Made by a program: the position numbers and the translations under genes
The notes under the pieces: generated by a model
The model's database searches: none
What the model was told of the DNA's origin: nothing
Seen by the model: only the letters and a program-made list of their open reading frames with translations
Shown: one piece after another, positions 1 to 10,948 of the stretch
Numbering within the stretch: the first letter of the stretch is position 1
Layout: each line of letters opens with the position of its first letter
Assembly (NCBI RefSeq): GCF_002099425.1
Contig: NW_018344287.1
Coordinates: forward strand, 1,240,001 to 1,304,000
Reading direction: 5' to 3'
Origin: Phascolarctos cinereus
Taxonomy: Eukaryota; Chordata; Mammalia; Diprotodontia; Phascolarctidae
Length of the DNA: 64,000 nucleotides

Positions 1-274
1 TGGGGAAAATAGTACTCATGTTTCATGGGGTTATTGTGAAGAAGGAGCTATGTTACCTTTAAAGTGTTACACAATGCGGCATTATTGTCAGACCTGTCCT
101 ATTCACTGTGAGGTGTTTCTCTGAGGATGGGATAAAAAAAAAAAAAGGATGTAAGTGAACTTTGAATATTATCCAGCTCTATACAAATGTGAAGTATTAT
201 TATTCTCATGTGATCTAATGTATAGGAGGCTCACCTTGGAGTCAGGAAGGCCGAGGTTCACAACCCTGCCTGTG

Positions 275-302
<28 letters not shown>
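275..302. repeat. (AC)n microsatellite
   Basis: A pure AC tract of about 14 units sits inside a MIR-like context in block A. The orthologous spot in the other copy (46383-46450) is a longer compound TC/AC tract, so the locus has been remodelled since the duplication. Confidence 0.95.
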
Positions 303-308
<6 letters not shown>

Positions 309-814
309 GGTCACCATTGGAAGGTCACTTGTCTTCTTAATGTATCAGGTAAATAAGACCATTATTTTCAGAGGATTCATCAATTTGTTTCATGTGAGGG
401 AATCTCACATACAAATAGAATTACAGATGTAGAACTCTCCTCAAAACAAACAAACAAAAAACAAAAAACTTCATTTGAGGATTTTATGATACCTATTTCT
501 GAGAATGCTCACAGGTGTATGGCCAAGGATAAGTGATTTCACCTCCCAGGCCTCACGTTCTCCTCTCTGCATTAAAAAAAAAAAAGACTTCTCAGTATTT
601 TTCTAGTGCCAAGAGCCTTTATTTCCAAAGTGCTGAAGTGAAGCTTCTAGTTTCAAAATTCTGGGATTCTCTTCAGCATTCAAAGCTTCAGATGATGGTG
701 ACAATCAGAGGGTTAGGGTTAAAATATCAGACTGTTATCCCATTTGTAAACTTGAGTTCAGTTCTTCCCAAGGGAAAATATTTCAACTGCTTTATGTGTT
801 TTCTTGTCTTTTCT

Positions 815-1171
815 TTTCTGGACACCAGTAGATGCCTTCCAGTATTGCATTTTCTGTGCTACAAAATAAAAGTTGAATTCTATGCCCTAGAAATTTATTT
901 GTGCAAAAGGTTTTTAGTTTTATGTAATCAAAATTACCCATTCTATGTCCTGTGATCCTCTTTATCTCTTGTTTGGTCATTAACTCTTCTCTTATCCACA
1001 GATCTGAAACATATATTTTTCCTTGCTCCCCTAACTTACTTATGATATCACACCTTTTGTCTAAATCATTTATCCATTTTGACCTTATTTTGATATTTAC
1101 TGTGTGAGATGTTGCTCTGTGCCTTGTTTCTACCTAACTGCTTTCTGGTTTTCTCAGCAATCTTTGTCGAA
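815..1171 (-). mobile_element. L1 ORF2 fragment, truncated
   Basis: Read on the minus strand this matches the 3' third of L1 ORF2. The same segment of the full-length L1 lies near 27950-28170, including the MTKQEIENI-like and KLKSFCTNK-like stretches. It ends abruptly at 1171, where the duplicate copy continues to about 47680, so the break is a deletion in this copy. The coding frame is not intact. Confidence 0.8.
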
Positions 1172-1295
1172 GCCTTCCTTGATCTCTCCAGCCAGATGCC
1201 TTCCCCTGTGATCTTCTCACACTCTCTTTATACCACTCTTATGGTATATATTAACCGTGTTGAAATTATTGGTGCTGATGTCCCCTGACACATTG
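1172..1295 (+). mobile_element. L2-type LINE 3' fragment
   Basis: The stretch 'gccttccttgatctctcc' and what follows resemble the L2 3' UTR (the general 'gaggccttccctgaccacc' region). The duplicate at 48060-48250 retains more 5' sequence. Old and fragmentary. Confidence 0.5.
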
Positions 1296-1391
1296 AAGCC
1301 ATGAAATGTGATTTGATGCACTGTTATGTTACTCTCATGATATCTACTATGGCCCTTGGCACAAAGTGTGCACTCCAGATTGATCAAATAG

Positions 1392-1590
1392 GGGGCACTG
1401 TGGTATAGTGGATAAAGAGTTGACTTTGGTTACATTGTTTCTTGTCAAAATCTAAGTGCCTCAAGCCTCTTTCTTATAAGTTGTGGATAAGATACCAACT
1501 TGCATTGATAGAGAATTTTCTTATTTGAGGATTCTCTATACCAATGAAACCATATTTTCAGTCCCTACTGATCAGATGACTGAAGTTATA
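1392..1590 (+). mobile_element. MIR-type marsupial SINE with 'tgcattgatagag' tail
   Basis: A decayed tRNA-like head (cactgtggtatagtggat) is followed by a degenerate core and the tail 'tgcattgatagag..ctataccaatgaaacc', which recurs in marsupial MIR-like SINEs. The copy at 48329-48520 is the duplicated partner. Confidence 0.6.
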
Positions 1591-1623
1591 GGACCATAGT
1601 TTTAATGCTAAAAATAATTTTAG

Positions 1624-1772
1624 TGATACAGCTAGGTGGCACAGTGGATAGAGCACTGGCCCTGAAGTTAGGAGGACATGAGTTCAAATCTGGCTTCAGA
1701 GCAAACACTTGGCACTTACTAGCTGTGCGACCCTGGGCAAGTCACTTAAACCCCAATTGCCTCAAAAAATAT
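1624..1772 (+). mobile_element. CORE-SINE (WSINE1/Mar type), present only in left copy
   Basis: Head 'cagctaggtggcacagtgg', core 'ctagctgtgcgaccctggg', tail 'ccccaattgcctc' then A/T run. It is flanked by near-identical 10-bp repeats ataattttag (1614-1623) and atatttttag (1773-1782). The duplicate locus (48551-48559) is an uninterrupted single copy of that target, so this SINE landed after the duplication. Confidence 0.93.
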
Positions 1773-1774
1773 AT

Positions 1775-1935
1775 ATTTTTAGAGATCATCTAGTCCAGCT
1801 CCTCCATTTTATAGACAAACAGCTGAAGCCCACAAGTTTAAGTGACTTGCCCAAGGTCACACTAGATGTAGCAGAGCCAGGATTTCAACCAAGGTCCTCT
1901 GATTCCAGGCCCATTGTCCTTCATCTGTACCATTG
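1775..1935 (-). mobile_element. MIR SINE fragment
   Basis: Reverse-oriented MIR core: 'agtgacttgcccaaggtcac' preceded by 'cattttatagac' and followed by 'gccaggatttcaacc'. It is partnered at 48556-48720. Confidence 0.8.
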
Positions 1936-2369
1936 GTAGATAAAGCTCCAGAGAGAAGGTGAATACAATATGTTCCAAGTTCTCCCAGCAAACATCACCT
2001 TCAAATCATTCTGATTTTCTTTTACTTCCCACCCTCTGTGACATTCCTTCTGTCAGTTTTTTTAAGAAGTGAATCTCTCACATTTTAAAAAAATAAATTT
2101 TTTCTTGTCCTTCTAAGCATAAAACACAGAATTAAAAAATATTTTAAATTGAAAAACTACAGTGAAGTTTAAGTCTTTTGTTTTCAGTTTGGTAGTTATA
2201 GTATTTTCTACTGTATTTTCTTGCATGTAGTTGAAATGGTTGAGTCAAATGGAGATTTGGTACTTACAACTTAAGCAGCAACTTAAATTAGAAAATTCAT
2301 TACATGCCATGAGTTGGATTCAATGTACATTGTTTGGTTAACTAGACCGACAAAAAGAATCAGGCACAT

Positions 2370-2545
2370 TCCGCGCTGAAGTGTGGTGTACTGGGAGAAG
2401 CCCTGGTTTTCAAATCAGAAGGTTTTGAAATCCAAATCGAACTCTGTTGCTTACTATTTGTGGCTCTAGGCAAGCCATTTTGCCTCCTTGGATCTTGTTT
2501 TTTCATCCATAAAATGAAGGGGTTTAAATTACATGGTTTGAGGGG
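2370..2545 (+). mobile_element. MIR SINE fragment
   Basis: Plus-strand MIR-like order: head with 'ccctggttttcaaatcagaag', core 'ctctaggcaagccattttgcc', and 'catccataaaatgaagggg'. It is partnered at 49165-49345. Confidence 0.65.
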
Positions 2546-2807
2546 ATCTTGTAGATAGAAAACTCAGTGAATACCAGGAGAAGGTTCAGAGCCAAGATGT
2601 TACTGCAGCTGCCTTTTTCTTGGAAAAGGACCAGAATTAGCCCCTAAAGAAGACTGATGAGCAATTTTAAACTAAATTGAAGAACTGCTTTAAAGAACAT
2701 GAAAGTCTGTCACGTTGGAGAGGGATGGAATTTGTGTTTGAACCCAAAGTGTAGAACCAAGAGCAATGTGAAGGTGCAGAGGAAGATTTTAACAATAGAT
2801 AGGAAAC

Positions 2808-2955
2808 TTTTTTTTTTAGGCAATGGGGTTAAGTGACTTGCCCAGAGTCACACAGCTAGTAAGTGTCAAGTGTTTGGTCTGAGGCCGGATTTGAACTCAG
2901 GTCCTCCTGACGTCAGGGCCGGTGTTCTATCCACTGCACCACGTAGCTGCCCCCC
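2808..2955 (-). mobile_element. CORE-SINE, present only in left copy
   Basis: Minus-strand element: poly-T start, 'aggcaatggggttaagtgac' through 'actgcaccacgtagctgc'. It is flanked by exact 8-bp repeats taggaaac (2800-2807 and 2956-2963). The matching site in the other copy, 49598-49605, is empty, so insertion postdates the duplication. Confidence 0.94.
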
Positions 2956-3334
2956 TAGGAAACAATTTTCAAATGAAAAGTCAGCCCAAAGAAGAACTGG
3001 ATGCTTTGGGAGGGAGGGAGGGAGGGAGTTCCTCTCGACCTGGATTTGCAAACAAAGTTGGTTATGTTGTAGAGGTGATTCCTGCTTGGGTATGACTGGA
3101 TGCCCTTTGAAGTTCCTTTAAACCCAGAAAGCCTGTGGTTCTCCAGTTCTGTGCTCAAACTTTGGTTTGAAGGTAGCCTATCCATAGCTTTCACCTTCAG
3201 TAGCTCTGAGTAGGTGATCCACAAATTTTCTGAATTCATAAGATCTAGATACCCTAATTGATATTTGATCAAGTTAATAGAACACTAATAGTGTCTTTGT
3301 AATGTCTCCATTTGTAGTGTAATACCGTGAGATA

Positions 3335-3500
3335 TCTGCAGAGTACTCTCCTCACAATACTCTATGGTAGCTAGTTATTTTCCCATGATGAGGAAACTGA
3401 AGCTTAGAGGGGTTATATGACTTGTTTAAGGTCACACAGTAAATGTCAGAAGTGAAATTCAGACCTACTTTTTCTATGTTTAATTCAAGAACTCTTTCTG
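3335..3500 (-). mobile_element. MIR SINE fragment
   Basis: Contains 'gatgaggaaactgaagct' and 'aaggtcacacagtaaatg', the reverse MIR core. It is partnered at 49985-50150. Confidence 0.75.
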
Positions 3501-4282
3501 TTTTTTAGTCCAAAAAAATGGAGCTGTGGGTACATGGCTTCTCCCCACTCCTTTAAAATGAAGCTTCACGAATAGAACTTTGAAAATTTATTATTGTTCC
3601 TTTTCTTTCCAGGATTTCCTAATATTCACTGCCATAATTACCATCCCATAAGGGTTCTGAATCACTGCTATGAAAGGTCAAGAGGTCTTTCTCACCACAC
3701 CATCTTAACGTTTACAAAGTTTTCCCACTAGGGAAGTGGATACTTTCTCTACATTGCTTCTGAGAGTGTTTGGTTTGTCTGGGAAGTCATCTTCTGGAGT
3801 GAAGCATGTTATGAATGTGTATGAATCACCTGGGAAAGCCCAGGTATGGTTGAAACATATCTGCAGAGTGTATCAGTGGGCTTGAAATCATTTTAGCTGA
3901 AAATCTTTCGGGTGTTCATACCCTTGATCTGACATGCTGTTTGGAGCTGTCCACAGAGTTTGTTCTGAGGCCCAGGAGAGGAAGACCTGCAATCTGAGGA
4001 TGGGCCACAAAATGGGCAAGGGGAAGCGTTCCCTTGCATTCCCCAAATCTCCCTCTAGGTACTGGTAATAGCTGGTTTGCAGTAGGAGCACATAGAATGG
4101 ATGTGTGTTCCCTCGCAGGTCAGAGACTAAAGTTCCTTACAGTGGACTTTCCCCTCCCAAACGATGGCAATGGATGGGGCATTGGTAGGATCTTTGTGTG
4201 GTTATGGTCTCCCAAAACTCCTTTCTCTCCCAGCTGAGAATCTCATGTCTTAGATTACTGAGAAAAATGACATCATTTACTA

Positions 4283-4962
4283 AGAGCTCCTTTTCTCTTT
4301 TTCTGAAACTCTCTTGGCACCATTCTCTGTTCTTCTTTCTCCCAGGCTGTAACAATGAGGTCATCCTTCTCTGGCTAAGCAGTCTAACTTAGCACCTCCT
4401 TCTATCTTTTTATCTTCTCCAGCCTAATGCAGTTTCAGTCCTCCCAGTCTCTGGCCCCTCAACCCTTGCTAATTTTTAGCCTTTCTCTTTCTGATGCTTT
4501 GTTACTTACTACAGTCTTTAAGTAAGTCTCCCCCATACTCAATAAACCTTTATTAGACCTCCCAATTGATTCAAATTGTCACCCAATCCTCCCCTTTCTG
4601 ACTAAAATCTCTGAGAAGGCTACATGCTTCTATTTCCTTTCTTCACACTCAGTCTCATCCCTTTGAAATTAGGCTTTGAAACTCATCAGTCACTGATACT
4701 ACTCTTTCCAAAATTACCAATGATCTCTTAATTGCCAAATTTTAAATCCTTTTTTCAGCCTTCACACTTCCTAATCTATGGCCTTCTTGTGACACCATTT
4801 ACTATCACATCCTGATAGGCATTCTCTTCTCCTGGGAATTTCATAATACCTATCTCCTCTGATTCTCCTCCCACCTTTAGACAGCTCCTTCTTGGGTCTT
4901 TTATTTGATGTTATATTATATTATTCATATTATACTGTCTAACAGTTAGTGTCCCCAATACT
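4283..4962 (+). repeat. Duplicated block D, first copy
   Basis: About 680 bp starting 'gagctccttttctctttttc' recur in the same orientation at 8888-9552, 4.6 kb away, with scattered substitutions and small indels. I see no coding potential. The pair shows that block D belongs to a larger repeating unit from which other blocks were lost. Confidence 0.9.
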
Positions 4963-5814
4963 CTTCACCCGAGCTACTGATAAAAATATTGAAAGCTCTT
5001 ATTTTAAGGAAAGAGGTGGTTCTAAATTGCATTTTTTTGAGATTCGTCTTCCGGATGCAAATCCCTGTGAGCTAATGGGCTGATTTAGTGGCCTTCGCTT
5101 GGAATATTTCCTCTGGTTAACACAACTGACCCTTGTGTTCTGGGGGTGAGAAAGGCCTTCTTGTGCCATCACTAAGGAGGTGGCAGATGACTCAGCAGAG
5201 TGGAAGGGATATGTGTGTAGGAGATGGTAAGAGGGGACGTGCCACAGTAACAGCACCACCAAGAACCCTGGGGGAAAGGTCAAGATCTTCCCTGACTTTG
5301 AGAGGCCTATCAAGGGCTATGTGGTCCTTCCTCAACAGTAGCTGTCTCTTTCCAAGCTATGATGAATTCAAGAGCAATACTGAGCGTTTAATATTGTTGT
5401 CTTAGGTGAGCCAAGCAGAGAAAATCTCTGAATCCTGTGATGAATCTCCCTTCAACAACTATGCATCTGGGCAGCCTGGCTCTCCAACAGATACTGTAGT
5501 TACCGTAGTGATTGACGCTGATGCCCCCATCTGGTGGGCCCTGTGTAATCCCATAAGCAGGTTCCACCATGTTATAGGAAGCTGCTGGTGTCTGTTGCTA
5601 TGGAAACTGTCTCTGGCCACTTTTGCAGGCATCAGTAAAAGAACAGAATCTGTCTATGAAGAGAAAATTCTGTGCCATATTCTCCTCCTATATTTTCCCC
5701 TCATATCTAGTCAGATTGCTACTATGGAAAGTGTTTGTAAGGCATTAGTAGGGGCTTCCATGAAGAACAGGATTCCTTCCCCCTCGTCCCAAGCACCCAT
5801 AACCTTTGTTGTCT
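4963..5814. other. Unassigned interval
   Basis: Unique in this window, with moderate GC. A plus-strand open frame starts at 5406 and runs on into the repeat that follows, but no family, splice context or codon signal convinces me that it is coding. I see nothing else that I can support. Confidence 0.5.
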
Positions 5815-6555
5815 TTTTTTTAATTATTATTAATTTATTTATTTTTAGTTTTAAACATTCACTTCCGCAAGATTTTGAGTTCCAAATTTTCTCCCCATCT
5901 TACCCCTCCCCCTACAACAAGATGGCATGCATTCTGAATACCCCTTCCCCTAATCTGCCCTCCCTTCTGTCACCCCTTCTCTTCTCCCCTTCCCCCCTAT
6001 TCTCCTGTAGGGCAGGATAGATTTCTATAATCTGTTGCCTGTAAATCTTATTTCCAAGTTGCATGTAAAAACAATTTTTATCATTTGTTTTTAAAATTTG
6101 AGTTCCAAATTCTCTCCTTTCCTCCCTGCCCACCACTCTCATTAAAAGGCAAGCAACTTGATGCAGGTTATACATGTGTAGTCATGCAATACACTTCCAT
6201 CATAGTCATTTTGTGGAAAACTAACTCCATTTCCCTTCATCCTATCTTACCCCCCATTTATTCTCTTATTTCCTTTGACCCTGTCCCTCTTCAGAAGTGT
6301 TTACTTCTCATTACCTCCTCCCCCAATGTGCCCTCCCTTCTATCATCCCCACTGTCTCTTATCCCCTTCCTCCCTATTTTCCTATAGGGTAGGATAGATT
6401 TCTATACCCAATTGAGTGTGTATGATATTCTCTCCTTAAGCCAAATCTGATGAGAATAAGATTCACTCTCATATTACCCCATTTTCCCTCCATTGTAAAA
6501 GCTTTTTCTTGTGTGTTTGATGTCAACCATCCCCTTTGGCCTGTCACTGATGAAA
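5815..6555 (-). mobile_element. 5'-truncated HAL1/L1-type 3' end
   Basis: On the minus strand this matches the purine-rich 3' part of the element at 58907-62193 (its 61490-62193). It shows the same internal duplication: two 'cctaca/gagg..aatagagg..aaggggataag'-like modules. The minus-strand A-rich tail is the T/A-rich start at 5815. It carries no ORF. Confidence 0.8.
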
Positions 6556-6610
6556 ATTGTTTTGAGGAAATAATCACTGCAAAACGTGATTAGTTAAAAG
6601 TCAGTAACCT

Positions 6611-6789
6611 AGGGGCAGCTAGGTGGTACAGTGGATAGAGCTCCAGTCTTGGAGTCAGGAGGAGCTGAGTTCAAATCTGACATCACACACATAACCCTGA
6701 CTAGCTGTGTGACTTTGGGCAAGTCACTTAACCCCAATTGCTCACTAAAAAAAAAAGACAAGAAAAAGAAAAGAAAAGAAAAAAGAAAA
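6611..6789 (+). mobile_element. CORE-SINE, present only in left block B
   Basis: Head 'ggggcagctaggtggtacag', core 'tagctgtgtgactttgggca', and a long A/AAAG tail. Flanking 15-bp repeats aaaagtcagtaacct (6596-6610) and aaaagtcggtaaact (6790-6804). The empty counterpart is 43382-43396. Confidence 0.95.
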
Positions 6790-8439
6790 AAAAGTCGGTA
6801 AACTAAACCCAGCATAAAGAAATGGAGTGATTGATTTTATTTGGTGTGAGGCACAGCTGCCCATGACTGAGAGAGGCCAGCAGAGAATTCACCTCTTCCC
6901 TGGCAGGTGCTATGGGTCTTTACTGAATATATTTTCTTTGACAGGGACAGGGTCAGTCACAGACAGGAACAATACAGATAGAAATGGCAAAACATGATTC
7001 TTCTGTTCTCTCCCCCCATGACCCTATTACTGGGTGCAAAAATAAGTCAGAGATGATTTCTTTGGCTGCCCTACAGACCTCTAATGGAGCCTAGTTTGGT
7101 CTTCCTTGCTGCTTGACTCATTAAACATAGACTCATACCAGTTCTAGTCACATATCAGGGTCATAGTGTGAAATATGAGAAAAGGAATGGAGGGAAGCCA
7201 GCTCCACTGCTAGCATATTTGCTGCAAGTACCCTATGAGAATGGAAAATTCCCAGGAATAAGTGAGAGCAAGGGACACATAAGACCAAGATAGGATCAGT
7301 ATCTATTGCCCCATTACTTATTCCTATCCTTTATTCCATATATACTGTAAGGCTAAGCACATAGAAGCAGTGAAAATCTGATTGTATGATCTTGCCTGTG
7401 GTCTCTTGCCAATCTGTCATCACCCCAAAAAATAAAAAAGAAAGCATATGCCCTAAATGCAAAGTCTCAAAAATGCAAGGAAGATAGCTATTTCATTTGA
7501 CCTTGGTCATACTAGAAAATCTGATCACCCATATGGATGCTTCTTAGATCAGTGGCTACCCTTTCCATATTGACACTGTGAGACCCACCTGAGCCCCTCA
7601 TCACTCAAAGAAGGCTAAAAACCTGGACTGGCCAATTGGATAGGACAATTTGGGCCCTTCTGAACCGATATGCCAACAACCCTCTGTGATGCTCTCTGAG
7701 TGAACCCAAATTCCTCATGCTGTGTCATCAATCACGAGATCAGATTAAGGTTGCGCAGACTCCCAGATTCAGGGGTACTACCTCACTTATTGGAAACTGT
7801 AATATTGCATAACACAAGGACAGACATCCTGAGTCAGGGGCACTTTCTTGCTTTGTGGCTTTACTATCCTCCTCACCTAACCCCAAAGACAGCTCAGTTC
7901 TGAATGCAACTCCACATTCACACCCACCAGCTTGAGAGAAATAAAACATGGAAACAACCTAATTCTGTTTGTCTTTCATAGACCTAACTCTGGAGGTTGA
8001 TAACAGATGAAAACAAGCCAGTAAGGTAAGTTAACTTGAGGAAACCTGAACTGGAAATATCATATTTAAATAGAGATTCTGAATTCTGAGTTAAAGGGGA
8101 TTAAAGAGATACCATCATATGAAGTCCAAGATTTAATACTGACTCCCAATGGAGAGTGGGTGAGGAAAACGGTTCTTCACCAAACCTACTCTGATTGTAT
8201 GTACCCTTGGTGGAAATCTACTGAAAGCAGTTAAGGGCAAGGCGAATCGTGCATTACTGTAACCAACATATTATTAGTCTAGAACTTGACAAAAGCCAGA
8301 AATCCTATGATTTAGTGTCTGTGACCACAGAGGTGGAATGGTATAGTGGGTAGAGTACTGACTTTGCAGATAAACCTGGTCTGAGTCCTACTATAGATAC
8401 TTCATAGCTGGTTGAGTCTGGGCACATCAAGCAATCCAA

Positions 8440-8700
8440 AAGCATTTCTTAAGTACCTGCTATGTGCCAAACAAGGTGTTAGGTGCTGGGGACCCCAAGA
8501 TTAATGAAATAGTGGCTCCCCTTGAGAAATTATATTTTATAAGCAGAGAGAATATGCACGCACATAAGCATATGCAAAATAGATGCAAGGTAATTTATTG
8601 GGGAAAGGCATTAGTAGGTGGAGGGAGCAGGAAAGGCCCCATGGAAGGAGTGGTGTTTGAGTTCAACTTTGAAGGAATTGGGGGTTAGTAAGAGACAGAG
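8440..8700 (+). repeat. Dispersed mammalian-type repeat fragment
   Basis: Begins 'agcatttcttaagtacctgctatgtgcc' in character ('actatgtgcc..gtgctggggac') and continues with 'ggaaaggc..catggaagg..tttgagttcaactttgaagg'. The same series of phrases recurs at 10640-11170, 13590-13680, 33840-34260, 35400-35760 and 37535-38060. I know this type as widespread non-coding repeat sequence but cannot name the family. Confidence 0.6.
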
Positions 8701-8887
8701 ATGAGGAGTAGTTGCAGTCTAGGAAAGATGGGGAAAGTGTTCAAAAATTACAAAATTGTCATTTTGTTTTCTGGAAAGATCAAAGGTCTCCTGGCACCAA
8801 GAGTAAACCTCAAAACACACTGTAATCTCTCAAGTACCTGAGGCCTCTCTAAGGATTCTTGACTCAGGCCTAAGTTTGATAGAACAT

Positions 8888-9552
8888 AGAGCTCCTTTTC
8901 TCTTTTTCTGAAACTCTCTTGGCACCATCCTCTGTTTCTCCCAGGCTGTAACAATGAGGTCATCCTTCTCTTGCTAAGCAGTCTACTTTACCAACTGCTT
9001 CTGCCTTTTTATCTTCTCCAGCCAAGCACAATTTCAGTCCTCCCAGTCTCTGGCCCCTCAACCCTTGCTAATTTTCAGCCTCTCTATGTCTGATGTTTTG
9101 TTACCTACTACAGTCTTTAAGCAAGTCTCCCCCATACTTAATAAATCTTCATTAGGCCATCCCATTAATTCAAGTTGTCACCATATGTAGCTAAAACTTT
9201 GAAAAAGCTACATGCTTCTATTTCCTCTCTTCACCCTCAATCTTCAGCCCTTTAAAATTAGGCTTCCAAACTCACCAGTCAACTGATACTGCTCTTTCCA
9301 AAATTACCAGTGATCTCTTAACTGCCAAATTTTGTATTTATTTTGGCCTTCACCCTTCTTAACCTATGGCCTCCTTGTGACAGCACTGATCATCACATCC
9401 TCATAGGTATTCTCTTCCTTTGGGAATTTTATAATACCATTTTCCACTGATTCTCCTCCTACCCTTAGACAGCTCCTTCTTGGGGTCTTTTATTTGATAT
9501 TATTTTATACTATTCATATTATATTGTCTAACTCTTGGTGTCCGCAATACTA
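8888..9552 (+). repeat. Duplicated block D, second copy
   Basis: Partner of 4283-4962, starting at the same 'gagctccttttctctttttc'. It follows block B directly. Sequence from 9553 to 10060 is unassigned. Confidence 0.9.
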
Positions 9553-10060
9553 TGTCATAAGCTCTTTTCACTTCTCCCTCTATAGTCATTCTCTTGATAG
9601 CCTCATCAACTCCTATGAGCTTAACTATCATTTCTGTGCAGATGAATTACAGGTTAATAATCATTTAAGATCATTTGAACCACAATAAGGGCCAAAGCCT
9701 AAACTAATCAACTAGAAGAAGCATCCCAACATAGTAGACATTCTTTTCTTTGTTCTCCAAGTGAACTAGAAATGCCCCTTCTTGTGTCAGCAATTGTGGG
9801 ACCAGCTAGAGCTGAACAGCATTATTCCTATTTGTGATCAGTAAGGACAAGATGCCTGGGGCCAGATACTGTCTTCAATAGTGAGCCTTTTCTTATCTTG
9901 GTATGCTATGGACATATGTTATGTAGGGGAAACATAGATAACATGGGACTATAATTTCAATTGACACCTTGTTACTTCTCTTGTATTCTCTTATTGCATT
10001 TACAACCTATTCAACTAAGAAACTTCCTTTCTCATGCTATATATTAAAAACACATGGAGG

Positions 10061-10064
<4 letters not shown>

Positions 10065-10107
<43 letters not shown>

Positions 10108-10221
10108 GTGTATGTGTGTGCGCATATATATATACATATATATACATATATACATATATATACATATATATACATATATATACATATATATATGTATATA
10201 TATATGTATATATATATATAT
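10065..10221. repeat. (TA)n / (TACATA)n microsatellite
   Basis: About 157 bp of alternating TA followed by TATATACA-type units. The Ile/Tyr-rich open frames here on both strands are artefacts of the repeat. Confidence 0.97.
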
Positions 10222-10335
10222 TTCTTTTTGAGTAACACAGACATCCTGAGTTGGGCTTTAACTGTCCTCTAAAATTGCTTGAGTCACTCAGAGTTAAAGC
10301 TATGGCTCCATGTACACGTTGCCAACTTAAGGGAA

Positions 10336-10948
10336 TAAACAATATGAATTTACTCATCACCTGGTAGATTGCTATGATGTGTTTACTGAATGACAAATAG
10401 ATCAATATTTCTGGAATGAATGCATAACATTGGAGGGCTCTGGAAGTTAGATTGGGTCAGCCTGTAGCAGATCTTCAATATCAGACTGCTGAAGTTGGAT
10501 TTTACCCTGTTAGGGAATGGATAATTGCCAGAGGTCCCTTTTAAGTCCATCTCTGTGATCTGAGGGTCCTATGAATTTTTTCAGAAGATGAGTAACATGA
10601 TACAAGTTCTGTTTTCAAAAGTCAATTCACTTTAAGTAACAATTTAACAAACATTCATTCATGTAAAAGTTATAAATGCTAGAGATAAAAAGATTAAAAA
10701 CTGCATAGTCCTGGGCATCAAGGAAGGTATAATATAGTAAGGAGATAAAGAGTATCTGAGAATAATTGTATTAAAAGATAGAAAAATAATAGGCAATTAA
10801 GAGAAGTCATACCTGAGGAATTTGCAGAGGGAAGGTGTAAGCATTACTCTCTAAAAGAATCATGGCAGACTTCATGAAGCAGGGAATATCTAATCTTGGC
10901 CTTGAAGGAAGGAATGGGATGGGAGGGGTACATTCCAGGTTTAGGGAA
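10336..10948 (+). repeat. Segmental duplication block C, left copy
   Basis: Matches 50909-51514 in the same orientation, from 'ggtagattg.tatgatg.' to 'cattccaggtttaggga'. In the left copy the homologous family sequence continues to about 11170. In the right copy it is cut by a short L1 tail. Most of its second half belongs to the dispersed repeat described at 8440. Confidence 0.9.

Larger units (their letters stand above)
1..4252 (+). repeat. Segmental duplication block A, left copy
   Basis: This stretch aligns colinearly, same orientation, with 46118-50907. In the first 120 aligned bases I count 13 mismatches, so about 89 % identity by hand. The match runs through unique sequence as well as old repeats, so it is a duplicated locus and not a dispersed repeat. 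The left copy starts at the window edge and is probably longer. Differences: two SINEs present only here (1624-1772, 2808-2955) and about 790 bp missing at 1171. It contains no recognisable gene. Unique-looking gaps inside it (303-814, 1936-2369, 2546-2799, 3500-4252) hold nothing I can name. Confidence 0.93.
6572..8882 (+). repeat. Segmental duplication block B, left copy
   Basis: Colinear with 43358-45636, same orientation. The block is unique sequence plus a MIR-like piece (8335-8440) and a dispersed-repeat piece (8440-8700). One SINE (6611-6789) is private to this copy and one (44676-44823) to the other. At 8882 it is joined directly to block D. In the other copy it runs on into 45637-46117 and then block A, so roughly 5 kb is missing at this junction. 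No gene is recognised. Confidence 0.92.

Noticed and set aside
1624-1700. tRNA-like head sequences of SINEs as tRNA genes
   Set aside because: They are the degenerate promoter heads of CORE-SINEs, with no acceptor/anticodon fold that I can support.
5406-6020. 204-residue plus-strand open frame
   Set aside because: Its second half runs through the minus-strand HAL1-like 3' end (from 5815). The first 135 residues resemble no family that I know and there is no supporting gene structure.
6835-8000. Part of block B considered as a solo LTR (AATAAA before 'ctgtttgtcttt')
   Set aside because: The poly(A)-like context is present in both B copies, but I could not find TG...CA ends or a target duplication. 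Left as unassigned duplicated sequence.
10034-10272. Several Ile/Tyr-rich open frames on both strands
   Set aside because: They are translations of the (TA)n/(TACA)n tract. Similar artefacts occur at 22243-22515, 34204-34532 and 39152-39370.
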